From NCBI GenBank assembly GCA_944380515.1, contig CALWHT010000046.1:1-47080 (forward strand): DNA of 47,080 nt, given 5' to 3'. Of this stretch, positions 8,733 through 17,571 are shown one piece after another (positions within the stretch are counted from its first letter, which is position 1; the number at the start of each line of letters is the position of its first letter). Below the pieces are notes generated by a model that was not told where the DNA came from, did not search any database, and was given only the letters and a program-made list of their open reading frames with translations. This DNA is from an uncultured Roseburia sp. (GTDB taxonomy: Bacteria > Bacillota > Clostridia > Lachnospirales > Lachnospiraceae). The translations under genes were made by a program, and so were the position numbers.

Positions 8733-8782
8733 CGGGCGCGCAGGAAAGAAATTTATGGATATAGTGTAATCTGGAGAATATT

Positions 8783-9445
8783 ATGAAGCAGAATTATCAG
8801 AAGCTTTTAGAGGAAACCATTCAAAAAAATCAGGAGGAGGGGCGGATCCCGACGCTGCTGTTACACAGCTGCTGTGCGCCCTGCAGCTCCTATTGCCTGG
8901 AATATTTATCTCAGTATTTTCGCATTACCGTTTTTTATTATAATCCCAATATTTATCCGGAGGAGGAATACGGGAAGCGGGTGGACGAGCAGCGTTTTCT
9001 GATTGAACGTCTTCCGGCGCGCAATCCGATTTCGTTTTTGGCGGGTGACTATGAAAAGGAACGTTTTTATGACGCCGTTCGGGGGCATGAGCAGGATGCC
9101 GAGGGCGGGGAGCGCTGTTTTTTATGCTATGAGCTGCGTCTGCGTAAGGCGGCAGAGCTGGCGGCGGAGCTTGGCATGGATTACGTCACGACCACGCTTT
9201 CCATCAGTCCGCTGAAAAATGCCGAAAAGCTCAATGAAATCGGGGAGCGCGTTGCGGCGGAATACGGCGTAGCGTATTTGTATTCGGATTTCAAGAAGAA
9301 AAACGGCTATAAGCGCTCTGTGGAATTGTCCGGGGAATACGGGATGTACCGTCAGTATTACTGCGGCTGCGTGTTTTCCAAGCGTGAGCGGGACGCGCAG
9401 ATTGCCGCAAGGAGGGACGGGGGAACAAAGACCGGACATGGCTGA
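8783..9445 (+). CDS. queH: Epoxyqueuosine reductase QueH
   Basis: The 220-residue protein belongs to the DUF208/QueH family, which reduces epoxyqueuosine to queuosine in tRNA and replaces the cobalamin-dependent QueG. Conserved cysteines are visible as LLHSCCAPC (C30, C31, C34), CFLCYELR near residue 115 and YYCGCVFSK near residue 195, proposed to hold metal or Fe-S. TLSISPLKN is also typical. CTGGAG precedes the ATG. The C-terminal tail overlaps no real gene; argH starts 110 bases later. Confidence 0.9.
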   Translation: MKQNYQKLLEETIQKNQEEGRIPTLLLHSCCAPCSSYCLEYLSQYFRITVFYYNPNIYPEEEYGKRVDEQRFLIERLPARNPISFLAGDYEKERFYDAVRGHEQDAEGGERCFLCYELRLRKAAELAAELGMDYVTTTLSISPLKNAEKLNEIGERVAAEYGVAYLYSDFKKKNGYKRSVELSGEYGMYRQYYCGCVFSKRERDAQIAARRDGGTKTGHG

Positions 9446-9554
9446 ACTGCTGCTGAATCCTGTGAGGAATAGGAACAGGGGCTTGCCGGGAAAAACAACT
9501 TCATGTAGAATGGAAAAAACGAACAGGGAAAAAGAACGAAAGCGAGGAATGATT

Positions 9555-10940
9555 ATGGCACAGTTATGGGGAGGACGTTTTACCAAGGAGACAGATCAGC
9601 TTGTATATAACTTTAACGCGTCCATCACATTTGACCGGAAGTTTTACCGTCAGGATATCGAGGGGAGCATTGCCCATGTAAAAATGCTTGGCAAGCAGGG
9701 CATTTTAACCGGACAGGAGACGGAAGATATTATCCGTACCCTTAAGCAGATCCGGGAGGACGTGGAGAGCGGAAAGCTGGAAATCACCTCTGAATATGAG
9801 GACATCCACAGCTTTGTCGAGGCGAATTTAATCGAGCGCCTCGGAGATACCGGAAAGAAGCTGCATACCGGAAGAAGCCGCAACGATCAGGTGGCGCTTG
9901 ATATGCGTCTTTACACAAGGGAAGAGCTGCTTGCCACAGATACGCTGTTAAAGGAGCTTTTGACTACGATTTTAAACCTTATGGAGGCGCACACGGAGAC
10001 GATTATGCCGGGCTTTACCCATTTGCAGAAGGCGCAGCCGATTACGCTCGCGCATCATCTGGGCGCGTATTTTGAAATGTTTAAACGTGACCGCCTGCGG
10101 CTGCATGACATTTATGAGCGCATGAATTACTGTCCGCTCGGTTCCGGGGCGCTTGCCGGCACCACCTATCCGCTGGATCGGGAATACACGGCGGAGCTGC
10201 TCGGCTTTTACGGGCCAACGTTAAACAGCATGGACGGCGTTTCCGACCGCGACTATCTGCTGGAATTTTTGTCCGCCTGCGCGACGATTATGATGCATCT
10301 TTCCCGTTTTTCCGAGGAAATCATTATCTGGAACTCCAACGAATATCAGTTTGTGGAAATTGACGATGCCTACAGCACGGGCAGCAGCATTATGCCGCAG
10401 AAGAAAAATCCCGACATTGCGGAGCTGGTGCGCGGCAAGACAGGGCGCGTATACGGGGCGCTGATGTCTCTGCTTACGACCATGAAGGGACTTCCGCTGG
10501 CGTATAATAAAGATATGCAGGAGGATAAGGAGCTGTCCTTTGACGCGATGGATACGGTAAAGGGCTGTATCGCCTTATTTAACGGGATGCTTGCGACGAT
10601 GCGTTTCCAGACGGAAAACATGCGCCGTTCCGCAAGCCGCGGCTTTACAAATGCAACGGATGCGGCGGATTATCTTGTCAATCACGGTGTGCCGTTTCGT
10701 GATGCCCACGGAATTGTGGGACGGATTGTGCTTTATTGCCTGGAAAAAAACATTGCCATCGAGGATATGAGTCTTGCCGAATTACAGGCAATCAGCCCGG
10801 TCTTTGAGGAAGATATCTATGACGCGATTTCCATGGAGACCTGCGTCAACAAGCGGCTGACTGTCGGGGCGCCGGGAAAGGCAGCGATGGAGCAGGTCAT
10901 CTCTCTGGAAAAGAAATATCTGGAAACGGACTGGCATTGA
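9555..10940 (+). CDS. argH: Argininosuccinate lyase
   Basis: The 461-residue cytoplasmic enzyme cleaves argininosuccinate to arginine and fumarate, the last step of arginine synthesis. The fumarase/aspartase-superfamily signature GSSIMPQKKNPD is intact, as are HTGRSRNDQVA and GFTHLQKAQP. I chose the second of two close ATGs (9555), giving the usual MAQLWGGRF start and GAGG at normal spacing; the frame open back to 9384 overlaps queH and is unlike the family. No other arg genes are adjacent. Confidence 0.96.
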   Translation: MAQLWGGRFTKETDQLVYNFNASITFDRKFYRQDIEGSIAHVKMLGKQGILTGQETEDIIRTLKQIREDVESGKLEITSEYEDIHSFVEANLIERLGDTGKKLHTGRSRNDQVALDMRLYTREELLATDTLLKELLTTILNLMEAHTETIMPGFTHLQKAQPITLAHHLGAYFEMFKRDRLRLHDIYERMNYCPLGSGALAGTTYPLDREYTAELLGFYGPTLNSMDGVSDRDYLLEFLSACATIMMHLSRFSEEIIIWNSNEYQFVEIDDAYSTGSSIMPQKKNPDIAELVRGKTGRVYGALMSLLTTMKGLPLAYNKDMQEDKELSFDAMDTVKGCIALFNGMLATMRFQTENMRRSASRGFTNATDAADYLVNHGVPFRDAHGIVGRIVLYCLEKNIAIEDMSLAELQAISPVFEEDIYDAISMETCVNKRLTVGAPGKAAMEQVISLEKKYLETDWH

Positions 10941-10984
10941 TACTTTGCTGCACTGACGTGCTGTTGTGAGAAATGCACAAGATT

Positions 10985-11049
10985 TGTCGAAAAACACGTG
11001 AAACTTTGACAAAACAGGCATTGCATTTTTGGGTGAAATAGCATAATAT
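10985..11049 (+). promoter_or_regulatory. 0A box and probable promoter upstream of asd
   Basis: TGTCGAA at 10985-10991 is an exact 0A-box core within ATTTGTCGAAAAA. Downstream, TTGCAT (11021-11026) and TAATAT (11044-11049) are 17 bases apart and could be the asd promoter. A TTGACA at 11006-11011 has no -10 at proper spacing. The 0A box would lie about 30 bases upstream of the -35, a plausible activator position. Confidence 0.45.
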
Positions 11050-11138
11050 ATTCACTATGACGACACTTGTTTGCGTGCGACGGACAAACAAAGCGCAGCT
11101 TGTGTCAGGGAGAAAAAAGAGACGAGGAGATTGGATTC

Positions 11139-12230
11139 ATGAGTGAGAAGTTAAAAGTCGGTATTCTTGGCGGAACAGGCATGGTGGGACAGAGATTTAT
11201 TTCTCTTTTGGAGAATCATCCGTGGTTTGAGGTGACGACCATTGCGGCAAGCCCGAGAAGTGCAGGAAAAACTTATGCCGAGGCTGTAGGAGACCGCTGG
11301 AAAATGGATACTCCGATGCCGGAAGCGGTAAAGGACATCGTTGTTATGAATGTCAACGAGGTGGAAAAGGTTGCCGCAGAGGTTGATTTTGTTTTTTCCG
11401 CAGTGGATATGACAAAGGAAGAAATCAAAAAGATTGAAGAAGATTACGCAAAGACGGAGACGCCGGTCGTTTCCAACAACAGCGCGCACCGCTGGACGCC
11501 GGATGTCCCGATGGTAGTGCCGGAGGTTAATCCGGAGCATATGGAGGTTATCAAATATCAGAGAGAGCGGCTTGGTACAAAGCGCGGCTTTGTGGCGGTA
11601 AAGCCGAACTGCTCGATTCAGAGCTATGCGCCGGTGCTTACGGCGTGGAAGGAGTTTGAGCCTTATGAGGTTGTAGCGACTACCTATCAGGCGATTTCCG
11701 GTGCCGGAAAGACCTTCCAGGATTGGCCGGAGATGGTCGGCAACATCATTCCGTACATCGGCGGTGAGGAAGAGAAGTCCGAGAAGGAGCCGCTGCGCAT
11801 CTGGGGACATATCGACGATGAGAAGAAAGAAATCGTTCCGGCGGAGTCTCCGGTCATCACCTGCCAGTGCATCCGTGTTCCGGTATTGAACGGACATACG
11901 GCGGCGGTTTTTGTGAAATTCCGCAAAAACCCGACTAGGGAGCAGCTGGTGGACGCACTTAAAAATTTCAGCGGCGTTCCGCAGGAGCTTGGACTTCCGA
12001 GCGCACCCAAGCAGTTCATTCAGTATCTGGAGGAGGATAACAGACCTCAGGTGACACTGGATGTCAATTATGAGAACGGCATGGGAATTTCCGTCGGAAG
12101 GTTGCGTGAGGATACGGTTTACGACTGGAAGTTCGTTGGACTTTCCCACAATACGGTGCGCGGCGCGGCGGGCGGCGCAGTGCTTTGCGCGGAGCTGCTA
12201 AAAGCACAGGGATATATTACGAAAAAATAA
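11139..12230 (+). CDS. asd: Aspartate-semialdehyde dehydrogenase
   Basis: The 363-residue enzyme reduces aspartyl phosphate to aspartate semialdehyde, the branch point to lysine/diaminopimelate, threonine and methionine. The NADP fold begins GILGGTGMVGQRF. The catalytic cysteine is in VKPNCSIQSYAP and the active-site His in LNGHTAAVF. Sequence style is that of the archaeal/fungal-like ASADH subgroup rather than the E. coli one. CGAGGAG precedes ATG 11139; an earlier in-frame start at 11067 adds unrelated residues. A 0A box upstream and thrC elsewhere in the window fit its pathway roles. Confidence 0.95.
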   Translation: MSEKLKVGILGGTGMVGQRFISLLENHPWFEVTTIAASPRSAGKTYAEAVGDRWKMDTPMPEAVKDIVVMNVNEVEKVAAEVDFVFSAVDMTKEEIKKIEEDYAKTETPVVSNNSAHRWTPDVPMVVPEVNPEHMEVIKYQRERLGTKRGFVAVKPNCSIQSYAPVLTAWKEFEPYEVVATTYQAISGAGKTFQDWPEMVGNIIPYIGGEEEKSEKEPLRIWGHIDDEKKEIVPAESPVITCQCIRVPVLNGHTAAVFVKFRKNPTREQLVDALKNFSGVPQELGLPSAPKQFIQYLEEDNRPQVTLDVNYENGMGISVGRLREDTVYDWKFVGLSHNTVRGAAGGAVLCAELLKAQGYITKK

Positions 12231-12237
12231 AAGAACG

Positions 12238-12290
12238 GGAAAGAACCGATGGCATATGCAGGAGAGCCTGAAGCTGTCGGTTCTTTTTTT
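12238..12290 (+). terminator. Terminator after asd
   Basis: AAGAACCGA (12241-12249) pairs with TCGGTTCTT (12277-12285) across a 27-base loop with some internal pairing, followed by TTTTT. Confidence 0.75.
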
Positions 12291-12323
12291 GTGAGGGGAA
12301 AACGGGAGTGGGTATGTTGCCGG

Positions 12324-12352
12324 TTGCCGAAAAAATTAAAAAATGATATAAT
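12324..12352 (+). promoter_or_regulatory. Promoter of the DUF234-type ATPase gene
   Basis: TTGCCG (12324-12329) and TATAAT (12347-12352) are 17 bases apart, 33 bases before the start codon. Confidence 0.55.
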
Positions 12353-12385
12353 TTTTTCATATGAATGTAGAGGGAGGATGGGCGA

Positions 12386-13750
12386 ATGGTTGTGAAAACG
12401 GCAGTTTTAAAGGAACTGGAGGATTTGTATCAGAAATCCGGCAACCAGCTTCTTGTGCTTTACGGCAGGGAGGATTCGGAAAAGGAATTGCTGGTTAAGG
12501 CCTTCGTAAAGAAGAAGAAGTTTTTTTATTACCGTGCCAGACAGGCATCCGTACAGGCACAGCGGCTGATGATGGGCAAAGAGCTTTCACGGCGGTTTGG
12601 GGTGACGCCTGCGAAGCCTGCCTACGAGGAATATTTTAAGCGTGTCAAAAGCGGAGACCCGACGAAGCTTGTTCTTGTGATTGATGAGTTTCAGCACATA
12701 GCCAGACGGGACGCGGATTTCATGGAGGCAATCCTCAAATTAAAGGCGAAGCGGCTCTATCCGGGACCGGTGCTGATTCTTTTGTGCAGCTCGACGGTCT
12801 CCTGGGTGGAGCGGGAAATGGATGCCTGTATCGGGGAGGAGACGCTTAAAAGGATCGACAGAAAAATCAAGCTCACCCATCTGAATTTTCTTGAGGTGGT
12901 GCGCGCCCTGCCGGATTACCCGATCAGCGAATGTATCAAGGTCTACGGCGTGGCGGGCGGTGTGCCGGGCTATATCAACCACTGGAACCCGAAGGCTGAC
13001 CTAAAGACAAATATCTGCCGCCAGATACTGTCCCGCAGCGGTTACATGTACAACGAGGCGGAAAAAATCATCGGCGCGCGGCTGCGTGAGCTGTCGGTAT
13101 ATGACACCATTCTTGCCGCGATTGCGGAAGGCTGCGATAAGCTGAACGATTTATATTTAAAAACCGGGTTTTCACGGGCAAAAATCAGCGTGTACATGAA
13201 AAATCTCGCCGCCTCCGACATGATTCAGAAGGTTGTTTCCTTTGAGACCGGGGGCTGGGAGAATACCAAAAAGGGCGTTTACCGGATTCGGGATAATTAT
13301 GTCAATTTCTGGTTCCGTTTTGTTTATCCGAATCTTTCGGATTTATATCTGCTGTCCCCGGAGGAATTCTACGACGCCCATATCGCGCCTGGGCTGGAGA
13401 GCTATCTGAGCCGCTATTTTACCGAGGTGTGCATGGAATATCTGGGGCTTATGGATCTGACGGGAAAGCTCCCGATAAAAATAAAAAAGATGGGAACCTG
13501 GGTCGGCAAGGAGGGCACGATTGACATCATCGCCCAAAATGAAATCCGGGAAAATCTGGTTGGGCTCTGCAACTGGGACAAACCGGAGGTCACGGAGGAA
13601 ATGTGCGAGGCGCTTTTTGCAAATATGAAGCAGGCGAAGATAAAAGCAAATTATTATTATATTTTTTCGGCAAAATCCTTTGCGCCCGCACTCGTGCGGA
13701 TGGCGGAGGAGGATTCGCGTTTCGTTCTGATAGATATGAACGAATTATAG
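12386..13750 (+). CDS. Archaeal-type AAA ATPase with DUF234 domain, P-loop degraded
   Basis: The 454-residue protein has the order of the ATPase_2/DUF234 family: an N-terminal AAA-like domain (about 1-200), a winged-helix stretch (FSRAKISVYMKNLAASDMIQKV) and a C-terminal DUF234 nuclease-like region (YVNFWFRFVYPN, then VGKEGTIDIIAQNE and GLCNW). Walker B is good (LVLVIDEFQHIA). Walker A, normally GRRRVGKT, reads GREDSEKE at residues 27-34: the Lys remains but the Gly before it and the Thr after it are Glu, so ATP binding is doubtful. The DUF234 tail resembles restriction-endonuclease folds. Biological role is not established. The gene ends 28 bases before topB. Confidence 0.8.
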   Translation: MVVKTAVLKELEDLYQKSGNQLLVLYGREDSEKELLVKAFVKKKKFFYYRARQASVQAQRLMMGKELSRRFGVTPAKPAYEEYFKRVKSGDPTKLVLVIDEFQHIARRDADFMEAILKLKAKRLYPGPVLILLCSSTVSWVEREMDACIGEETLKRIDRKIKLTHLNFLEVVRALPDYPISECIKVYGVAGGVPGYINHWNPKADLKTNICRQILSRSGYMYNEAEKIIGARLRELSVYDTILAAIAEGCDKLNDLYLKTGFSRAKISVYMKNLAASDMIQKVVSFETGGWENTKKGVYRIRDNYVNFWFRFVYPNLSDLYLLSPEEFYDAHIAPGLESYLSRYFTEVCMEYLGLMDLTGKLPIKIKKMGTWVGKEGTIDIIAQNEIRENLVGLCNWDKPEVTEEMCEALFANMKQAKIKANYYYIFSAKSFAPALVRMAEEDSRFVLIDMNEL

Positions 13751-13778
13751 AAGTAACGACAGGCTGGAGGAACGGATT

Positions 13779-16700
13779 TTGGCAAAGTCATTGATTATAA
13801 CGGAGAAACCGAGTGTGGCGCAGGAGTTTGCGAGAATCCTCGGCGTGACCGGCAGAAATGACGGATACATAGAAAATGACAATTATGTGATTACCTGGTG
13901 TGTCGGACATCTGGTGGAGATGGTTTACCCGGAGGAATACGATGAAAAGTACAGACGGTGGAAGCTGGAGGATTTGCCGTTTTTACCCGAGCAGTATAAG
14001 TATGGAGTGATTCCCGAAGTCAGCAGGCAGTACGACACGGTACACCGGATGCTGTACCGCGCGGATATTGATACGGTTTACTGGGCTGGGGACGCCGGGA
14101 AGGAAGGACAGACCATCGAGGAAAATATAAGGCGGTTCGGCGGAGTCAGAGAGGGAATGAAGGAGCTACGGGTCTGGATTGATTCCCAGACAGAGGAAGA
14201 AATCCTGCGCGGTATCCGCGAGGCAAAGCCGATGGAGGAATACGATAATCTGGCCAATTCCGGAATCATGCGCACGATTGAGGACTACGCGATGGGAATC
14301 AATTTTTCACGCGTAATGTCGGTGCGGTACGGAAAGCTTTTAAACGACGCGGCGGCGACGAGCAGTTATACCGCCATTGCGGTCGGCAGGGTGATGACCT
14401 GCGTACTCGGCATGGTAGTGCTGCGGGAGCGCGAAATCCGCGATTTTACGGAAACACCGTTCTACCGCGTCGTGGGAAGCTTTTCGGCGGACGGGCAGAC
14501 GGAGGCCGGGCCAAAAGAATCCGAAGCGGAAGACGGCGCTTCCCGTGCATTTGAGGCGGAGTGGCGTGCGGTGGAGGGCTCGGGGTATTTTGCATCGCCG
14601 CTGCTTTACCGGGAGAACGGCTTCCGAAAACGCGAAAACGCCGAAGAACTGATCAATGGTCTGACAGGAAAGCAGGCGTTTGTCAGAAAGCTGGAAAAGG
14701 GCGTAACCAGAAAAAAAGCGCCGCTGCTGTTTAATCTGGCAGAATTGCAGGCAGAGTGCACAAAGCGTTACAAAATCAGCCCGGACGAGACGCTTAGCGT
14801 AGCGCAGGAGCTTTACGAGAAAAAGCTGACGACCTACCCGAGAACAGATGCCCGCGTGCTCTCGACCGCGGTTGCCAAGGAAATCGGGAAAAATTTAAAC
14901 CGCTTAAAGGGATATGAGCCGACGGCCGCTTTCGTGGAAAAAATCTTAAAAGAAGGGGCGCACCGCAAAATTGCCCGCACCCAGTATACCGATGATGCAA
15001 AGATTACCGACCATTACGCCATCATACCGACAGGACAGCTTACGGAGCTTCGCTCTGTAAGCGATTTGGCGCGCCGGGTCTATGACTTAATCGTGCGTCG
15101 GTTTTTAAGCATTTTTTATCCGGCGGCGGAGTATGAGAGTGTAAAGCTGACGGTACAGGTAGAAAATGAGTGCCTGTTTGCCTCCGCAAAGGACTTAAAA
15201 AAGCCCGGATTTTTGGAAATTATGGGAAAGGCGTCCGATGAAGGGGAAAAGAAGGAGGAAACGGGAGGAAAGGCGCTGCTTCTACTGGCAGACCGGTTAA
15301 AGGAAGGAGATGCGCTGCATGCGGAGGGCTACGCCGTCCGCGAGGGCAAGACATCTCCGCCAAAGCGTTATACCTCCGGTTCCATGGTGCTTGCGATGGA
15401 AAATGCGGGACAGCTCATCGAGGAGGAGGAGCTTCGGGAGCAGATAAAAGGCTCCGGTATCGGAACCTCGGCAACGCGTGCGGAAATCATTAAAAAGCTG
15501 GTGCGCATCGGCTACTTAAATCTCAACAGGAGGACACAGGTGCTTACACCCGAGCGTATGGGGGAAATGGTGTTTGAGGTTGTAAGCATGACGGTTCCGG
15601 CATTGTTGAATCCGAAGATGACGGCATCCTGGGAAAAGGGACTGGACGGTATTACCAGAGGGACGGTTATTATGGAGGACTACCGGAAGAAGCTGGAGGA
15701 TTTTATCCGCAGGGAAACGGTAGCCATGATAGAGCATGACCGTACGGACGAGCTTGCAAAGCGGATAAGGCCGCTGGTCGGAAAGGAAGGCAGGGGGCTT
15801 GCGGCAAAAAAGAGCCTCGGCGTTTCCTGTCCTGTCTGCGGCGGAGCCATAGAGACGACGCCCTTCGGGTACGGCTGCAGCAATTATAAAAAAGATAAAA
15901 GCGGCTGTAATTTTTCCATCGGGAGCATCGCCGGAAAGAACTTAACAGAGGAACAGGTGAAGCAGCTTTTGACAGAGGGGCGCACCGAAACCATCCGGGG
16001 CTTCCGTTCCAAAGCCGGGAAAAAGTTTGACGCGTGTATTGCGCTCGCCGATGACGAGACGGGGCGGAAATGTCTCAGGTTTGATTTTGAGCATGTGGAG
16101 GCCAAAAAGGTGAAGGACGTTTCCTGTCCGCTCTGCGGCGGGGACATTGTGCAGACGCCGTTCGGCTTCGGCTGCGCCAACTACGAGAAGGACAACCCGG
16201 AAAGCTGCCGGTTTTCGATTGGGAAAATGGCGGGAAAATCGCTGAGCGAAGCGCAGGTCAGACAGCTTCTCACGGAGGGGCGCACCGGAACCATCCGGGG
16301 CTTTCAGTCCAAAACCGGGAAAAAGTTTGATGGACGCATTGCCTTAAACCGTGATGAAAACGGTGCTGTTACCGGTCTGCGTTTTGATTTTACCGATTTA
16401 GAGGCTCCGAAGGTGGCAGGTGTGAAATGCCCGCTCTGCGGCGGTGCAATTATAAAAACCTCGTTCGGGTACGGCTGTGCCAATTATGAGAAGGACAATC
16501 CTGAAAGCTGTCGGTTTTCGATTGGGCAGATTGCCGGGGTGAAATTAAAGGAAGCGCAGGTAAAGGAGCTTTTGACAAAGAAAAAGACCGGCGTCATCGA
16601 GGGCTTTATCGCCAAAACCGGCATGATGTTCGACGCGCCGCTGAAGCTGACGGAGGATGGGCAGATTGTCTTTGATTTTCCGGAGAAGCCAAAGCCTGTG

Positions 16701-16955
16701 GAAACTGCGGTAAAATGCCCGGCCTGCGGAAAACCGCTGCAAAAAAGCCAGTGGTATTATGAATGTGCCTGCGGCTTCCGCGTCGGACACACTGTGGCGA
16801 AGGTGCCGTTATCCGAGGAAACCATGCGCGAGCTTTTGGAGGAAGGAAAAACAAAGGAAAAGGTGACGGGCTTTACTTCAAAGGCGGGAAGCAGCTTCGA
16901 CGCATATCTGTTGTTTGCGGACGGAGAAATTCGATTTGATTTTGAGAGGGAGTGA
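13779..16955 (+). CDS. topB: Type IA DNA topoisomerase (TopB-like) with four zinc-ribbon repeats
   Basis: The 1058-residue protein starts at TTG with GGAGG eight bases upstream. The Toprim domain opens SLIITEKPSVAQEFA; its acidic motif is AGDAGKEGQ (D105, E109), where the textbook form is TDxDREGE. As I recall it, TDSGREGE is normal in this Clostridial subgroup, so the missing second Asp is probably shared, while Arg-to-Lys and Glu-to-Gln look specific. The catalytic Tyr is Y353 in TTYPRTDA. After residue 680 come four tandem units of about 100 residues, each a CPxCGG zinc ribbon followed by a topoisomerase C-terminal repeat ending in GF.SK.G..FDA; their first cysteines are C684, C783, C884 and C980. 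It relaxes or decatenates DNA by single-strand passage. It may be an accessory paralogue rather than the housekeeping enzyme. Confidence 0.93.
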   Translation: MAKSLIITEKPSVAQEFARILGVTGRNDGYIENDNYVITWCVGHLVEMVYPEEYDEKYRRWKLEDLPFLPEQYKYGVIPEVSRQYDTVHRMLYRADIDTVYWAGDAGKEGQTIEENIRRFGGVREGMKELRVWIDSQTEEEILRGIREAKPMEEYDNLANSGIMRTIEDYAMGINFSRVMSVRYGKLLNDAAATSSYTAIAVGRVMTCVLGMVVLREREIRDFTETPFYRVVGSFSADGQTEAGPKESEAEDGASRAFEAEWRAVEGSGYFASPLLYRENGFRKRENAEELINGLTGKQAFVRKLEKGVTRKKAPLLFNLAELQAECTKRYKISPDETLSVAQELYEKKLTTYPRTDARVLSTAVAKEIGKNLNRLKGYEPTAAFVEKILKEGAHRKIARTQYTDDAKITDHYAIIPTGQLTELRSVSDLARRVYDLIVRRFLSIFYPAAEYESVKLTVQVENECLFASAKDLKKPGFLEIMGKASDEGEKKEETGGKALLLLADRLKEGDALHAEGYAVREGKTSPPKRYTSGSMVLAMENAGQLIEEEELREQIKGSGIGTSATRAEIIKKLVRIGYLNLNRRTQVLTPERMGEMVFEVVSMTVPALLNPKMTASWEKGLDGITRGTVIMEDYRKKLEDFIRRETVAMIEHDRTDELAKRIRPLVGKEGRGLAAKKSLGVSCPVCGGAIETTPFGYGCSNYKKDKSGCNFSIGSIAGKNLTEEQVKQLLTEGRTETIRGFRSKAGKKFDACIALADDETGRKCLRFDFEHVEAKKVKDVSCPLCGGDIVQTPFGFGCANYEKDNPESCRFSIGKMAGKSLSEAQVRQLLTEGRTGTIRGFQSKTGKKFDGRIALNRDENGAVTGLRFDFTDLEAPKVAGVKCPLCGGAIIKTSFGYGCANYEKDNPESCRFSIGQIAGVKLKEAQVKELLTKKKTGVIEGFIAKTGMMFDAPLKLTEDGQIVFDFPEKPKPVETAVKCPACGKPLQKSQWYYECACGFRVGHTVAKVPLSEETMRELLEEGKTKEKVTGFTSKAGSSFDAYLLFADGEIRFDFERE

Positions 16956-17037
16956 ACCATTTTTTGACTTGTTACAATGTATGAGTGAAGGGCAAAGCAA
17001 TTCCCTTCGATAAGACGTCTTGAAGGTGGATTGGCAA

Positions 17038-17571
17038 ATGACAAAGATGGAACTGGAGCAATGCATAGCTGCTTACGGAAAAGACATTTATTCGTTCTGC
17101 AAAGGTCTTGCAAAGAGTACGCCGGAGGCGGAGGATTTGTATCAGGACACATTTTTAAAGGCGGTGGAGCTTGGCGGCAAAATTGATTCCGGAGGCAATC
17201 CCAAAAGCTACCTGTTATCGATTGCCATACGAATCTGGAAAAACCGAAAGCGCAAATACGCCTGGCGGAACCGGATTGCCGGGATGGATTCCTTTGCGGA
17301 AGGGCAGGAGGACAAGACGGCGGACGGGGAGGCACATACCTCCCCGGAAACCATCTTCCTCTGCCGGGAAGAGCAGAAGGCGGTAAGGCAGGCGGTCGGG
17401 AGACTGCCGGAGAAATACCGGCTTGTGGTATTGCTTTTCTATATGGAGGAGCTTTCCGTCGATGAAATTGCGGCAGTACTGAAAATCCCGGCCGGAACGG
17501 TGAAAAGCAGGCTGCACCATGCAAGAAAACAGCTAGAGCGGGAATTGGAGGATGTTTTCTATGAAACGTGA
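17038..17571 (+). CDS. ECF-type RNA polymerase sigma factor
   Basis: The 177-residue protein has sigma region 2 (AEDLYQDTFLKAVE) and region 4 (LPEKYRLVVLLFYMEELSVDEIAAVL, followed by GTVKSRLHHARKQLE), with no region 3, as in ECF sigmas. ATG 17038 has AAGGTGG eight bases upstream; a TTG at 17020 is an alternative. The stop overlaps the next start by 11 bases, so sigma and anti-sigma are translationally coupled. The downstream anchored protein is the likely regulator of its activity. Confidence 0.9.
   Translation: MTKMELEQCIAAYGKDIYSFCKGLAKSTPEAEDLYQDTFLKAVELGGKIDSGGNPKSYLLSIAIRIWKNRKRKYAWRNRIAGMDSFAEGQEDKTADGEAHTSPETIFLCREEQKAVRQAVGRLPEKYRLVVLLFYMEELSVDEIAAVLKIPAGTVKSRLHHARKQLERELEDVFYET

Noticed and set aside
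9384-9554. Longer argH start at 9384
   Set aside because: It overlaps queH, has no ribosome site, and adds residues absent from the family; ATG 9555 gives the standard N-terminus.
11151-12149. 332-codon open frame on the minus strand
   Set aside because: It lies fully antisense to asd, has no ribosome site, and its composition (many Arg, His, Leu) is typical of a shadow.
15828-16955. Tandem DNA repeat array such as CRISPR or a satellite
   Set aside because: The periodicity of about 300 bases is explained by four protein zinc-ribbon repeats in the topoisomerase.
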